Shown here: one piece after another, positions 1 to 5,726 of the stretch
How the letters are laid out: the number at the start of each line of letters is the position of its first letter
Numbering within the stretch: the first letter of the stretch is position 1
Assembly (NCBI GenBank): GCA_035512195.1
Contig: DATKEK010000367.1
Coordinates: forward strand, 1 to 7,008
From: DATKEK01 sp035512195
GTDB taxonomy: Bacteria > Pseudomonadota > Gammaproteobacteria > Burkholderiales > Eutrophovitaceae
Direction: 5' to 3'
DNA: 7,008 nt
Notes under the pieces: model-generated
The model's input: the letters and a program-made list of their open reading frames with translations, nothing else
Databases searched by the model: none
What the model was told of the DNA's origin: nothing
Translations under genes and position numbers: made by a program

Positions 1-24
1 ATCGAGCAGGTATTCGAGGCGACG

Positions 25-1461
25 GTGTGCGGCGAGCCCTGGCTGCTGCCGCCGGCGACACCTCAGCGCGAACTGCATCCGCAGGGCGACTACCAGGTAT
101 CGGTCCTCGGCACCGATCTGCCCGCTGCTTCAGCGGTGCAGATCGCACATCAGGTCCGCTCGCGTGCGCTATCACCGCTCGAGATCGCGAATAGCTTTCT
201 CGCCCGAATCGAGGCGCACCGGCACCTGAATGCGTTCATCACCGTCGATCCTGCGCGCGTCACCGATGATGCCGAGGAACTCGCCGTGAGGCTCAAGCGC
301 GGCGAGGACATCGGGCCGCTCGCCGGGGTGCCGGTTGCGATCAAGGACCTGATGTCGATTCGCGGTTATCCGCTAACCGGCGGGACCCGCGCGTTCGAAG
401 CGAAAGTGCAGTCGCGCGATGCGCCGCTGGTCGCGCGGCTGCGCGAAGCGGGCGCGCTGATCGTCGGCACCACCAATCTGCACGAGCTCGCGTTCGGGGT
501 GACCAGTGCGAATCCGCATTTCGGCGCCGTGCAGAATCCGCGACTGCCCGGCCATATTCCCGGCGGCTCCAGCGGTGGTTCGGCCGCCGCGCTGGTCGCC
601 GGGCTCGCCGCGGTTACCGTCGGCTCGTGCACCGGTGGTTCCATCCGCCAGCCGGCCGCATGCTGCGGCGTGGTCGGATTCAAGGGTACATGGGGTGCGG
701 TGCCGACCGAGGGCGTAATTCCTCTTGCCTGGTCGCTCGACCACGTCGGCCCGCTGACGCGCAACGTCGAAGACGCTGCGCTTGCGTTCGAGGTCATGGC
801 CGGACTGCCGGCCCATTCGATGCTGCCGCAGTCCGGGTCGATGCCGCCGCGCATCGTGCGGCCGCGGCAGTTCTTCTTCGACATGCTGCAGGACGAAGTC
901 GGCGAGGCGGTCGAGCGCGCGATATCGGTGCTGGAAAATGCTGGCGCAAGCGTCGCGCCATGCGACATTCCAGGCATCGAGCTCGCGCCCGGCATCCAGC
1001 TGATCACTATCGGCGCCGAGGCCACGCAGGCGAACTGGCACCTGCTCAGGGAGCAGGGCGACAAACTTGGCGACGACGTGCGCGTGCGCCTGGAGATCGG
1101 CCAGTTCTACCTCGCCGCGGATTACATCAAGGCGCAGCAGCTGCGGCGGCAGGTTCGCGCTTCTGTGCTCGCCGCATTTGGCGACGCGGACGTCATGCTT
1201 GTGCCGGCGATGCCGGTGCTGCCGCCAAAGAGCGGCACCGCCACCGTGCGTATCGGCAGCCGTGACATGCATGTTGCGCCGCTGCTGACCCGTTTCACCT
1301 CGCCATTCAATTTCTGCGGGTTCCCCGCAATCAGCCTGCCTTGCGGCCGGTCGGCGAGCGGCGCGCCGGTAAACGTGCAGATCGTCGGGCGTCCGGGCGC
1401 GGATGCGCGCGTGCTGCAAGCCGCGCGCTGGTGCGAGCGCGTGTTCGCAGAGCAAGCGTGA
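25..1461 (+). CDS. Amidase-signature family hydrolase (amidase), start uncertain
   Basis: Cytoplasmic amidase of the amidase-signature superfamily, which hydrolyses a carboxamide to acid and ammonia through a Ser-cisSer-Lys triad; the substrate is unknown. Numbering from the GTG at 25, the triad maps to Lys107 (in GVPVAIKDL), cis-Ser182 (in PGGSSGGS) and nucleophile Ser206 (in CTGGSIRQP). The 24-residue spacing between the two serines is the same as in fatty acid amide hydrolase (217 and 241). The conserved SLDHVGPLTR block follows at 237-246, and 478 aa is a normal length. GTG 25 has a possible GAGG ribosome site at 16-19, but the frame is open to the window edge and residues 1 to about 30 do not resemble the usual amidase N-terminus. 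The start may therefore lie upstream, or at GTG 136. An oddity is Cys202, where many members have Asp or Gln. The stop overlaps the next start by one base (TGATG). The family call is firm; GatA is unlikely because no gatB or gatC is adjacent. Confidence 0.93.
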   Translation: MCGEPWLLPPATPQRELHPQGDYQVSVLGTDLPAASAVQIAHQVRSRALSPLEIANSFLARIEAHRHLNAFITVDPARVTDDAEELAVRLKRGEDIGPLAGVPVAIKDLMSIRGYPLTGGTRAFEAKVQSRDAPLVARLREAGALIVGTTNLHELAFGVTSANPHFGAVQNPRLPGHIPGGSSGGSAAALVAGLAAVTVGSCTGGSIRQPAACCGVVGFKGTWGAVPTEGVIPLAWSLDHVGPLTRNVEDAALAFEVMAGLPAHSMLPQSGSMPPRIVRPRQFFFDMLQDEVGEAVERAISVLENAGASVAPCDIPGIELAPGIQLITIGAEATQANWHLLREQGDKLGDDVRVRLEIGQFYLAADYIKAQQLRRQVRASVLAAFGDADVMLVPAMPVLPPKSGTATVRIGSRDMHVAPLLTRFTSPFNFCGFPAISLPCGRSASGAPVNVQIVGRPGADARVLQAARWCERVFAEQA

Positions 1462-2255
1462 TGGGCGACGCCGCCGTACAGCAGTTCGACGAAGACACAT
1501 CGCGGCGGGTCGAGGCGATCTACCTGACGCCGGACGTGGCAGCCCATCGCGCAGACGTTCTCGAGCGCCTGGCGCCGAAAGCCGGCGAACGCGCGCGGGA
1601 CATCGGTTGCGGGCCCGGATTCCTTGCGCAGTCTCTGGCCAAGGCAGTCGGGGAGTCGGGTGGTGTCGACGCGGTGGACGCCTCCGATTCGATGATTGCG
1701 ATCGCGCGAAGACGCTGCGAGGATCTGCCACAGGTATGCATTCGCGAGGCCGACGCCCGGTCTCTGCCGTTCGAGGACGCGAGTTTCGACCTTGCTGCCG
1801 TATTGCAGGTCTACGAATTCGTGCCGGATGTGGACCGCGCGATCGCCGAGCTAGTGCGCGTGCTCAGGCCTGGCGCACGCGCGGCGATCATGGACACCGA
1901 CTGGGAATCCGCGGTCTGGGCCAGCGGCGACGACGCGCGCATGCGCCGCGTGCTGGAAGCCTGGGATGAGCACGTGCCGCACCCGCACCTCGTGCGCGGG
2001 CTGGCCGCGAAGCTGCGCACCCATGGCCTGGATGTACATCGCGTCGAAGTCTTTCCGCTGCTCAATCCTGCTTTCGATCCGGATACCTACAGCGCCGGCA
2101 TGATCGAGATCGTTTCCGCATACGTCGCCGGCCGGCGCGGACTGTCCGTGCAGGACATGCAGGAATGGAAGAAGGACCTTGCGAGGAGCGGGCGCGAGGG
2201 CGCATATTTCTTCAGCCTGAACCGCTACGTGTTCTTGGCCGGCAAGAGACGATAA
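1461..2255 (+). CDS. Class I SAM-dependent methyltransferase
   Basis: 264-aa soluble methyltransferase that would move a methyl group from S-adenosylmethionine to an unidentified acceptor. Motif I is seen as DIGCGPG at residues 47-53, followed by the acidic ribose-binding position in AVDAS (Asp73), an acidic post-motif in EADARSLPF (96-104), the motif II strand SFDLAAVLQ at 108-116, and LRPG at 135-138 before a further beta strand. This is the UbiE/Methyltransf_11 layout. The C-terminal half (about 150-264) is longer than the minimal fold and probably forms the substrate cap. An in-frame extension reaches back to 1341, but ATG 1461 is chosen because it makes a TGATG overlap with the amidase stop, is the usual arrangement for translational coupling, and begins just before the expected first helix. 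Coupling implies co-expression with the amidase. The substrate cannot be inferred; ubiquinone synthesis is not indicated by the neighbours. Confidence 0.9.
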   Translation: MGDAAVQQFDEDTSRRVEAIYLTPDVAAHRADVLERLAPKAGERARDIGCGPGFLAQSLAKAVGESGGVDAVDASDSMIAIARRRCEDLPQVCIREADARSLPFEDASFDLAAVLQVYEFVPDVDRAIAELVRVLRPGARAAIMDTDWESAVWASGDDARMRRVLEAWDEHVPHPHLVRGLAAKLRTHGLDVHRVEVFPLLNPAFDPDTYSAGMIEIVSAYVAGRRGLSVQDMQEWKKDLARSGREGAYFFSLNRYVFLAGKRR

Positions 2256-2270
2256 GGCGGGCGCGGACAC

Positions 2271-2654
2271 ATGAACATCAGACAATCGCCTGCGGTACGG
2301 GTGGACGACTTCGGCATATTGCATATCGATTACGGCGATCACGAGGAGATCACCGTCGACGATCTGGAAGAGGCCTACCGGCGGCACCTGACGGTTTCGC
2401 CGATGAAGCATCCGGTGATCACCACCGGTCGCGGGATTGGCAAGGCGAGCAGCGACGTGCAGCGCTTCGCGTCGGAACCGAAGATCTGCGTCGTGTGCAG
2501 CGCGAGTGCGATCGTCGTGCAGTCCGCGTGGCAGATGCATCTCGGCCGGATTTTCATGCTGCTGTTCCGTCCGCCCTACCCGACACGGCTGTTCGTCAGC
2601 GAACGCGACGCGATTGATTGGCTGAAGCAGTACCTGCCGCCGGTGCCGCTGTGA
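2271..2654 (+). CDS. Hypothetical protein, STAS/SEC14-like (SpoIIAA-type) fold suspected
   Basis: 127-aa soluble protein starting 15 nt after the methyltransferase stop, so almost certainly in the same transcript. It has no signal peptide. The N-terminal part (about 10-40) is acidic with alternating strand and helix propensity; the middle has a VITTGRG turn (about 49-55) and a hydrophobic strand ICVVCSASAIVV (about 72-83). The C-terminal part reads RPPYPTRLF followed by an acidic and aromatic helix ending in AIDWLKQYL. That ending, an RPP(Y/F)P(T/V)R(L/I)F strand and then a helix with A-x-x-WL, is typical of small STAS/SEC14 or SpoIIAA-like proteins, some of which are anchored by or act with membranes and lipids. 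The fold assignment is by recollection of the pattern and has not been tested. Codon use matches the neighbours. The ribosome site is weak (AAGGCGG at 2254-2260, about 10 nt from the ATG). Function unknown. Confidence 0.8.
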   Translation: MNIRQSPAVRVDDFGILHIDYGDHEEITVDDLEEAYRRHLTVSPMKHPVITTGRGIGKASSDVQRFASEPKICVVCSASAIVVQSAWQMHLGRIFMLLFRPPYPTRLFVSERDAIDWLKQYLPPVPL

Positions 2655-2685
2655 GTTCGCGGCCAGTCGGAAATACCTCAACCAC

Positions 2686-2814
2686 ATGGCAACCAGGAAA
2701 GGCGCCTTGTTCGGGATTTTCTTGGTGCTCTTGGTGCCTTGGTGGTTCGTTCTGTTTTCCCTGATCTTCAGAAAGACGGACCAACTCGATCTACTGCAAG
2801 CTGGGGAGGAATAA
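2686..2814 (+). CDS. Possible 42-aa single-pass membrane microprotein overlapping the lactonase start
   Basis: Short open frame from ATG 2686 to TAA 2812-2814. It encodes a basic N-terminus (MATRKG), a hydrophobic stretch at about residues 7-28 containing LVPWWFVLF, then RKTD and an acidic tail ending in GEE. This is the layout of a small single-span membrane protein. Its TAA shares one base with the lactonase ATG (TAATG), and the lactonase ribosome site lies inside its last codons, which would fit translational coupling. Against it: no good Shine-Dalgarno sequence precedes ATG 2686, and the hydrophobic core is encoded by a CTTGGTG tandem repeat (2721-2744) of an intergenic type that often yields spurious reading frames. 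I cannot name a family. It could be genuine, a leader peptide, or chance. Confidence 0.35.
   Translation: MATRKGALFGIFLVLLVPWWFVLFSLIFRKTDQLDLLQAGEE
2721..2744 (-). repeat. Degenerate CACCAAG tandem repeat, three units
   Basis: Three copies of CTTGGTG on the plus strand (2721-2727, 2730-2736, 2738-2744), which read as CACCAAG on the minus strand with spacers G and AG. The arrangement unit-G-unit-A(G)-unit mirrors the CACGAAG array at 5544-5566 in the opposite orientation, with the fourth base changed from G to C. Such low-complexity arrays are a recurrent kind of intergenic repeat in environmental bacteria; their role is unknown. Confidence 0.6.
2803..2810 (+). promoter_or_regulatory. Strong ribosome binding site deciding the lactonase start
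   Basis: GGGGAGGA lies directly before ATG 2814, with its GGAG core five bases from the start codon. It decides in favour of ATG 2814 over the in-frame GTG at 2739, which has no comparable site and would place a non-family extension on the protein. Confidence 0.75.
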
Positions 2815-3752
2815 TGACGAAGACGCTGCCGCTCAAGGCGCGCGAAGTAACTTCAGGTCTCAGATTTCCGGAGGGGCCGGTGGCGATGCCGGACGGTTCG
2901 GTGCTGGTGGTGGAGATCGCGCGCGGAACGCTGACCCGCGTGCAGCCGGACGGACGCAAGGAAGTCGTTGCCGAGACCGGTGGCGGTCCGAACGGCGCGG
3001 CGATCGGGCCGGACGGCAAGTGCTACATCTGCAACAACGGCGGATTCGACTGGCACGACACCGGCGACTATCTTCGGCCTGTCGGCCGTGCGGCGAAATA
3101 CTCCGGCGGACGCATCGAACGCGTCGATCTTGCCAACGGCAAGGTCGAAGTTCTGTACAAGGAATGCAATGGCGTGCCGCTGAAGGGCCCGAACGACATC
3201 GTGTTCGATGAGGGCGGCGGCTTCTGGTTTACCGATCTGGGCAAGGTATACGACCGGCAGATGGACCGCGGCGCAGTTTACTACGCGCGCACCGACGGCA
3301 GCCTGATACGCGAGGTCGCGTTTCCGGTTATCACACCGAACGGAATCGGCCTGTCTCCCGACGGCAAGACGCTGTACGTGGCAGAGACCGAACCCAGCCG
3401 CCTGTGGTCTTACCGGATCACCGGCGAAGGTGAGGTGGAAAAACAGCCCTGGCCTTCGCCCAACGGCGGCCGGCTTGTCATCGGACTGCCGGGCTATCAG
3501 CGATTCGACTCGCTGAAAGTCGAAGCGAACGGCAACATCTGTGTCGCCACCCTGATCCGGGCAGGCATCAGCGTGATCGACCCGCAGGGCGAACTGCTCG
3601 AGTTCCACGAAGCGCCCGAGTACTACTGCACCAATCTTGCGTTCGGCGGCGCAGACCTGCGCAAGGCCTACATCACCCTGTCCGGCACCGGCAAACTGCT
3701 GGAAACCGACTGGCCGCGCAACGGTTTGCCGTTGCATTTTCTGAACGGCTGA
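2814..3752 (+). CDS. SMP-30/gluconolactonase/LRE-family lactonase
   Basis: 312-aa six-bladed beta-propeller of the SMP-30/gluconolactonase family, metal-dependent enzymes that open sugar-acid and related lactones. Metal ligands by alignment to human SMP30 (Glu18, Asn154, Asp204) are Glu20 in RFPEGPV, Asn176 in TPNGIGLSPDGK and Asp232 in RFDSLKVEANG. The substrate-contact Asn103 equivalent is Asn127 in KGPNDIVFD. Repeated PDG-type turns (26-28, 45-47, 66-68, 182-184) mark the blades. The third metal ligand sits in RFDSL rather than the commoner PDG, a subfamily trait. No signal peptide is seen, so it is probably cytoplasmic. Start chosen for the strong GGGGAGGA site and the position of the first blade; the length is normal. 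It lies upstream of a cupin and an HpaI-type aldolase, which fits a catabolic route in which a lactone is hydrolysed before carbon-carbon cleavage. The exact lactone is unknown. Confidence 0.92.
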   Translation: MTKTLPLKAREVTSGLRFPEGPVAMPDGSVLVVEIARGTLTRVQPDGRKEVVAETGGGPNGAAIGPDGKCYICNNGGFDWHDTGDYLRPVGRAAKYSGGRIERVDLANGKVEVLYKECNGVPLKGPNDIVFDEGGGFWFTDLGKVYDRQMDRGAVYYARTDGSLIREVAFPVITPNGIGLSPDGKTLYVAETEPSRLWSYRITGEGEVEKQPWPSPNGGRLVIGLPGYQRFDSLKVEANGNICVATLIRAGISVIDPQGELLEFHEAPEYYCTNLAFGGADLRKAYITLSGTGKLLETDWPRNGLPLHFLNG

Positions 3753-3769
3753 AGCGCGGCCCATATAAT
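3741..3769 (+). promoter_or_regulatory. Candidate sigma-70 promoter before the cupin gene
   Basis: A perfect TATAAT at 3764-3769 stands 24 nt before the cupin start codon. CTGAAC at 3741-3746, 17 nt upstream, keeps four of six bases of the -35 consensus and overlaps the end of the lactonase gene. A TATAAT is uncommon by chance in DNA this GC-rich. It would start a transcript with a leader of roughly 17 nt that includes the GGAGGA ribosome site. It may let the cupin-aldolase-PPC genes be expressed apart from the upstream genes. Not proven. Confidence 0.4.
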
Positions 3770-3793
3770 TGATCGTCACGCAGCGGAGGAAAC

Positions 3794-4174
3794 ATGGATC
3801 ACGCCACGAAGTTCTCTGTCAGCCATCTCAACGAGGCCGACTTCAAGACGGACGGGCTGCGGCCCTTCTTTCAGTATCGCGATCTCGGCATCAAGGACGC
3901 GACCAACGGACGTGTGCTCGCGCACGTTATCAGGGCCATTCCCGGAAAGCACGTCGAACCGCAGCGCCACCATCATGTCTGCGATTTCCAGTTCGTCTAT
4001 GTGCTGAAGGGCTGGATCGAGTTCGACTATGAAGGCGTTGGCAAGGTACGGCTCACCGCAGGTACCTGTGTGCATCAGCGGCCCGAGATCAAACATACCG
4101 AGCTGGGACATTCGGATGATCTTGAGTTAATAGAAATGGTGATGCCGGCTGACTTCGAGACTGTCGACGATTGA
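3794..4174 (+). CDS. Small single-domain cupin protein
   Basis: 126-aa monocupin, soluble, starting at ATG 3794 after a clear GGAGGA site at 3785-3790. Motif 1 is visible as HHH at 59-61 (HxH = His59 and His61), then DFQFVYVLKG to Gly73. The usual motif-1 glutamate position, seven residues before that glycine, is Gln66. Motif 2 lies around Gly90 to His101 (TCVHQRPEIKH), giving the fourth metal ligand His101. The metal site would therefore be three His plus Gln instead of three His plus Glu, which could still bind metal but may change the activity. The C-terminus (DDLELIEMVMPADFET) is the final beta strand usual in this group. Small cupins like this are found in catabolic clusters as isomerases, lyases, dioxygenases or sensors; the sequence does not decide among them. 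It sits 41 nt after the lactonase and 167 nt before the aldolase. Confidence 0.88.
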   Translation: MDHATKFSVSHLNEADFKTDGLRPFFQYRDLGIKDATNGRVLAHVIRAIPGKHVEPQRHHHVCDFQFVYVLKGWIEFDYEGVGKVRLTAGTCVHQRPEIKHTELGHSDDLELIEMVMPADFETVDD

Positions 4175-4341
4175 GAATGCGGACCATGGAAAGCGGACTG
4201 TAAAGGACGGGCTGTAAATTGCGGCCCAGGGCCTGATTTCTGATTGGCCATTGCTTTGCCGAAGTCCGCAGTACCCTGTTTCGCTTACCCTCATTTCGCT
4301 GCATATTTGTCCGCCTGTCATTCGCCGAGCTGGGACACCCC

Positions 4342-5097
4342 ATGGCAAGAACTCTTTCCTTTCGAACCAGACTCAAGGAGAACAAACCGCTAATCGGCGC
4401 ACTGGTGCAGATGCCGCTGCCGGAGGTGGCGGAGATCTACGTCCAGGCGGGTTACGACTGGCTGTTCATCGATCTGGAACACTCGCAGATGGATGCGCGC
4501 GATGCGCTCGATCTGCTGACCGCAGCGGATTCCCGGCTGCCATGCGTGGTGCGCGTGCCGTGGAACGACGAGGCGAATCTGAAGAAGGTGCTGGATGCCG
4601 GCGCTACCGGGGTGATCGTGCCACTGGTCAACAACGCGGAGGACGCCAGGCTCGCGGTCGGGCGCTGCAAATACCCGCCGCAGGGATTTCGCTCGGTCGG
4701 CATCACGCGCGCGCAGCGCTTCGATCTCGATTTCGACGCCTACATGAAGCGCGCCAATGACGAAATAGCGGTGATCGTGCAGATCGAGCATGTCGAAGCG
4801 GTGCAGAACATCGACGCCATTCTCAATGTGCCCGGGATCGACGGCGTGTTTGTCGGGCCGTTCGACATGTCCGGCAGCATGGACCTGCCGGGGCAGATCG
4901 ACCACCCGAAGGTGCAGGAAGCGATCGGAAAAGTCATCCAGGCCTGCGAGAAACGCGACATCGCGCGCTGCATCTACGCGCACACGCCGCAGCATGCGAA
5001 AACCTACATGGAGCAGGGCTACCGCGTGATCGGCCTGTGCACCGACTACATCATGCTTGCGCGCACCGCTGCGGAGTATCTGAAGGCGGTGAGGTGA
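4342..5097 (+). CDS. HpcH/HpaI-family class II aldolase
   Basis: 251-aa TIM-barrel aldolase of the HpcH/HpaI family, metal-dependent enzymes that split 2-oxo-4-hydroxy acids into pyruvate (or a related 2-oxoacid) and an aldehyde. Landmarks agree with E. coli HpaI: general base His47 in DLEHSQ (HpaI His45), Arg71 in VVRVPW (HpaI Arg70), and metal ligands Glu149 in QIEH and Asp175 in GPFDMSGS. The phosphate- or carboxylate-binding loop KYPPQGFRSVG lies at 110-120. Length and order match the family. The ribosome site is weak (GGGA at 4332-4335), and there is no alternative start before M24. The PPC-domain gene overlaps its last codons. It could be a 2,4-dihydroxyhept-2-enedioate aldolase, a 2-keto-3-deoxy sugar-acid aldolase (GarL- or RhmA-like) or a related enzyme; no homoprotocatechuate genes accompany it, so hpaI itself is not supported. 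Confidence 0.94.
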   Translation: MARTLSFRTRLKENKPLIGALVQMPLPEVAEIYVQAGYDWLFIDLEHSQMDARDALDLLTAADSRLPCVVRVPWNDEANLKKVLDAGATGVIVPLVNNAEDARLAVGRCKYPPQGFRSVGITRAQRFDLDFDAYMKRANDEIAVIVQIEHVEAVQNIDAILNVPGIDGVFVGPFDMSGSMDLPGQIDHPKVQEAIGKVIQACEKRDIARCIYAHTPQHAKTYMEQGYRVIGLCTDYIMLARTAAEYLKAVR

Positions 5098-5510
5098 GCG
5101 AAAGCCTGTCCCCGCTGCGCGCCTTTGCGCTGCGCCTCGCGCCGGGCGACGACCCGAGGCAGGCACTGGAGGCCGCGGTTCGCGACCGCGGAATGCGCGC
5201 GGCCTGCGTGATCTCCGCGGTCGGCAGTCTTGCGACCGCGAAGGTCCGGCTGGCCGATGACACCGCGCCTTCCGGTTTCGAGGGTCCATTCGAGGTCGTT
5301 GCGCTTTCCGGTACGCTGTCGCCCGACGGCGCGCACCTGCATGTCGCGCTGGCAGACTCGAACGGCATCGTCATCGGCGGCCATCTCGGCATCGGCTCCG
5401 CGGTGCACACGACGCTCGAGATCGTTGTCGCCGAACTCGAAGGCTTGGCTTTCTCCCGCGAACGCGACCCCCGCACCGGCTACAAAGAACTCGTCATCCG
5501 TCGGATCTGA
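5094..5510 (+). CDS. PPC-domain (DUF296) protein
   Basis: 138-aa single-domain protein of the plant and prokaryote conserved (PPC/DUF296) family, best known as the C-terminal domain of plant AT-hook AHL proteins; the stand-alone bacterial forms have no settled function. Visible hallmarks are LRAFALRLAPGDDP near the N-terminus, CVISAVGSLATAKVRLA (about 38-54), HLHVALAD with His81 and His83, GGHLG with His97, and the closing RDPRTGYKELVI. The three histidines form the presumed metal-binding cluster, and members usually form trimers. There is no AT-hook or other DNA-binding extension. The in-frame region reaching back to 5037 is not family-like, so GTG 5094 is chosen; it shares GTGA (5094-5097) with the aldolase stop, a typical coupled junction. 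Close coupling suggests a role with the aldolase, though which one is unknown. Confidence 0.9.
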   Translation: MSESLSPLRAFALRLAPGDDPRQALEAAVRDRGMRAACVISAVGSLATAKVRLADDTAPSGFEGPFEVVALSGTLSPDGAHLHVALADSNGIVIGGHLGIGSAVHTTLEIVVAELEGLAFSRERDPRTGYKELVIRRI

Positions 5511-5543
5511 GACTCCTCCCAGGCTCAAGAGCAACGAGCGAAA

Positions 5544-5566
5544 CACGAAGGCACGAAGACACGAAG
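5544..5566 (+). repeat. CACGAAG tandem repeat, three units, 8-nt period
   Basis: CACGAAG occurs at 5544-5550, 5552-5558 and 5560-5566 with single-base spacers G and A. It lies in the 216-nt convergent gap between the PPC gene and the minus-strand exported-protein gene. It is a short member of the widely seen low-complexity CACGAAG intergenic repeats. Apparent reading frames through it on either strand (for instance one reading LRAFVFRSLL on the minus strand) are by-products. A diverged copy occurs at 2721-2744 in the opposite orientation. Confidence 0.75.
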
Positions 5567-5675
5567 TTAATCCGTTGGAAGTCCCGGTCGTCCGATCAGG
5601 CCGCTGCGTCCGATTTGCGAACATGTAGGCGCACTGCCGTAGCCACTTCAGGCGCCGGAGCTTCGGCGGGTGCCG

Positions 5676-5710
5676 AAAAGAAAGCGGACGGCGCTTGTGG
5701 CGCCGTCCGC
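5676..5710 (-). terminator. Intrinsic terminator for the minus-strand genes
   Basis: A perfect 11-bp stem (5684-5694 pairing with 5700-5710, GC-rich) with a 5-nt loop. Read on the minus strand, it is followed directly by TTTCTTTT (complement of 5676-5683). It begins 16 nt after the stop codon of the 90-aa gene. On the plus strand no T-run follows, so it is a one-way terminator. No matching terminator was found for the plus-strand operon. Confidence 0.9.
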
Positions 5711-5726
5711 CGTTAGAGCGCCCGGA

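Noticed and set aside
373..1731. Long minus-strand open frame opposite the amidase and methyltransferase
   Set aside because: Arginine- and alanine-rich shadow translation with no family features; the plus-strand genes carry clear catalytic motifs over the same bases.
2853..3779. Minus-strand frame of about 308 codons opposite the lactonase
   Set aside because: The lactonase on the plus strand has all metal ligands and a strong ribosome site; the opposite frame has no recognisable motif.
4098..4337. 13-nt direct repeat CCGAGCTGGGACA at 4098-4110 and 4325-4337
   Set aside because: One exact 13-mer match within 7 kb is close to what chance allows, the flanks do not match, and one copy is inside cupin coding sequence.
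4175..4341. 167-nt gap between cupin and aldolase, searched for promoter, riboswitch or small gene
   Set aside because: Only a loose GGACTGTAAA/GGGCTGTAAA pair and a near-palindrome GGCCCAGGGCC without a loop; no convincing -10/-35 pair, structure or reading frame.
4390..5289. Long minus-strand open frame opposite the aldolase and PPC genes
   Set aside because: Antisense shadow of two strongly supported genes in GC-rich DNA; its composition is typical of a spurious frame.
5651..5670. Possible second hairpin CGCCG/CGGCG as a plus-strand terminator
   Set aside because: Only five pairs and no T-run follows on the plus strand, so it is not a supportable terminator.
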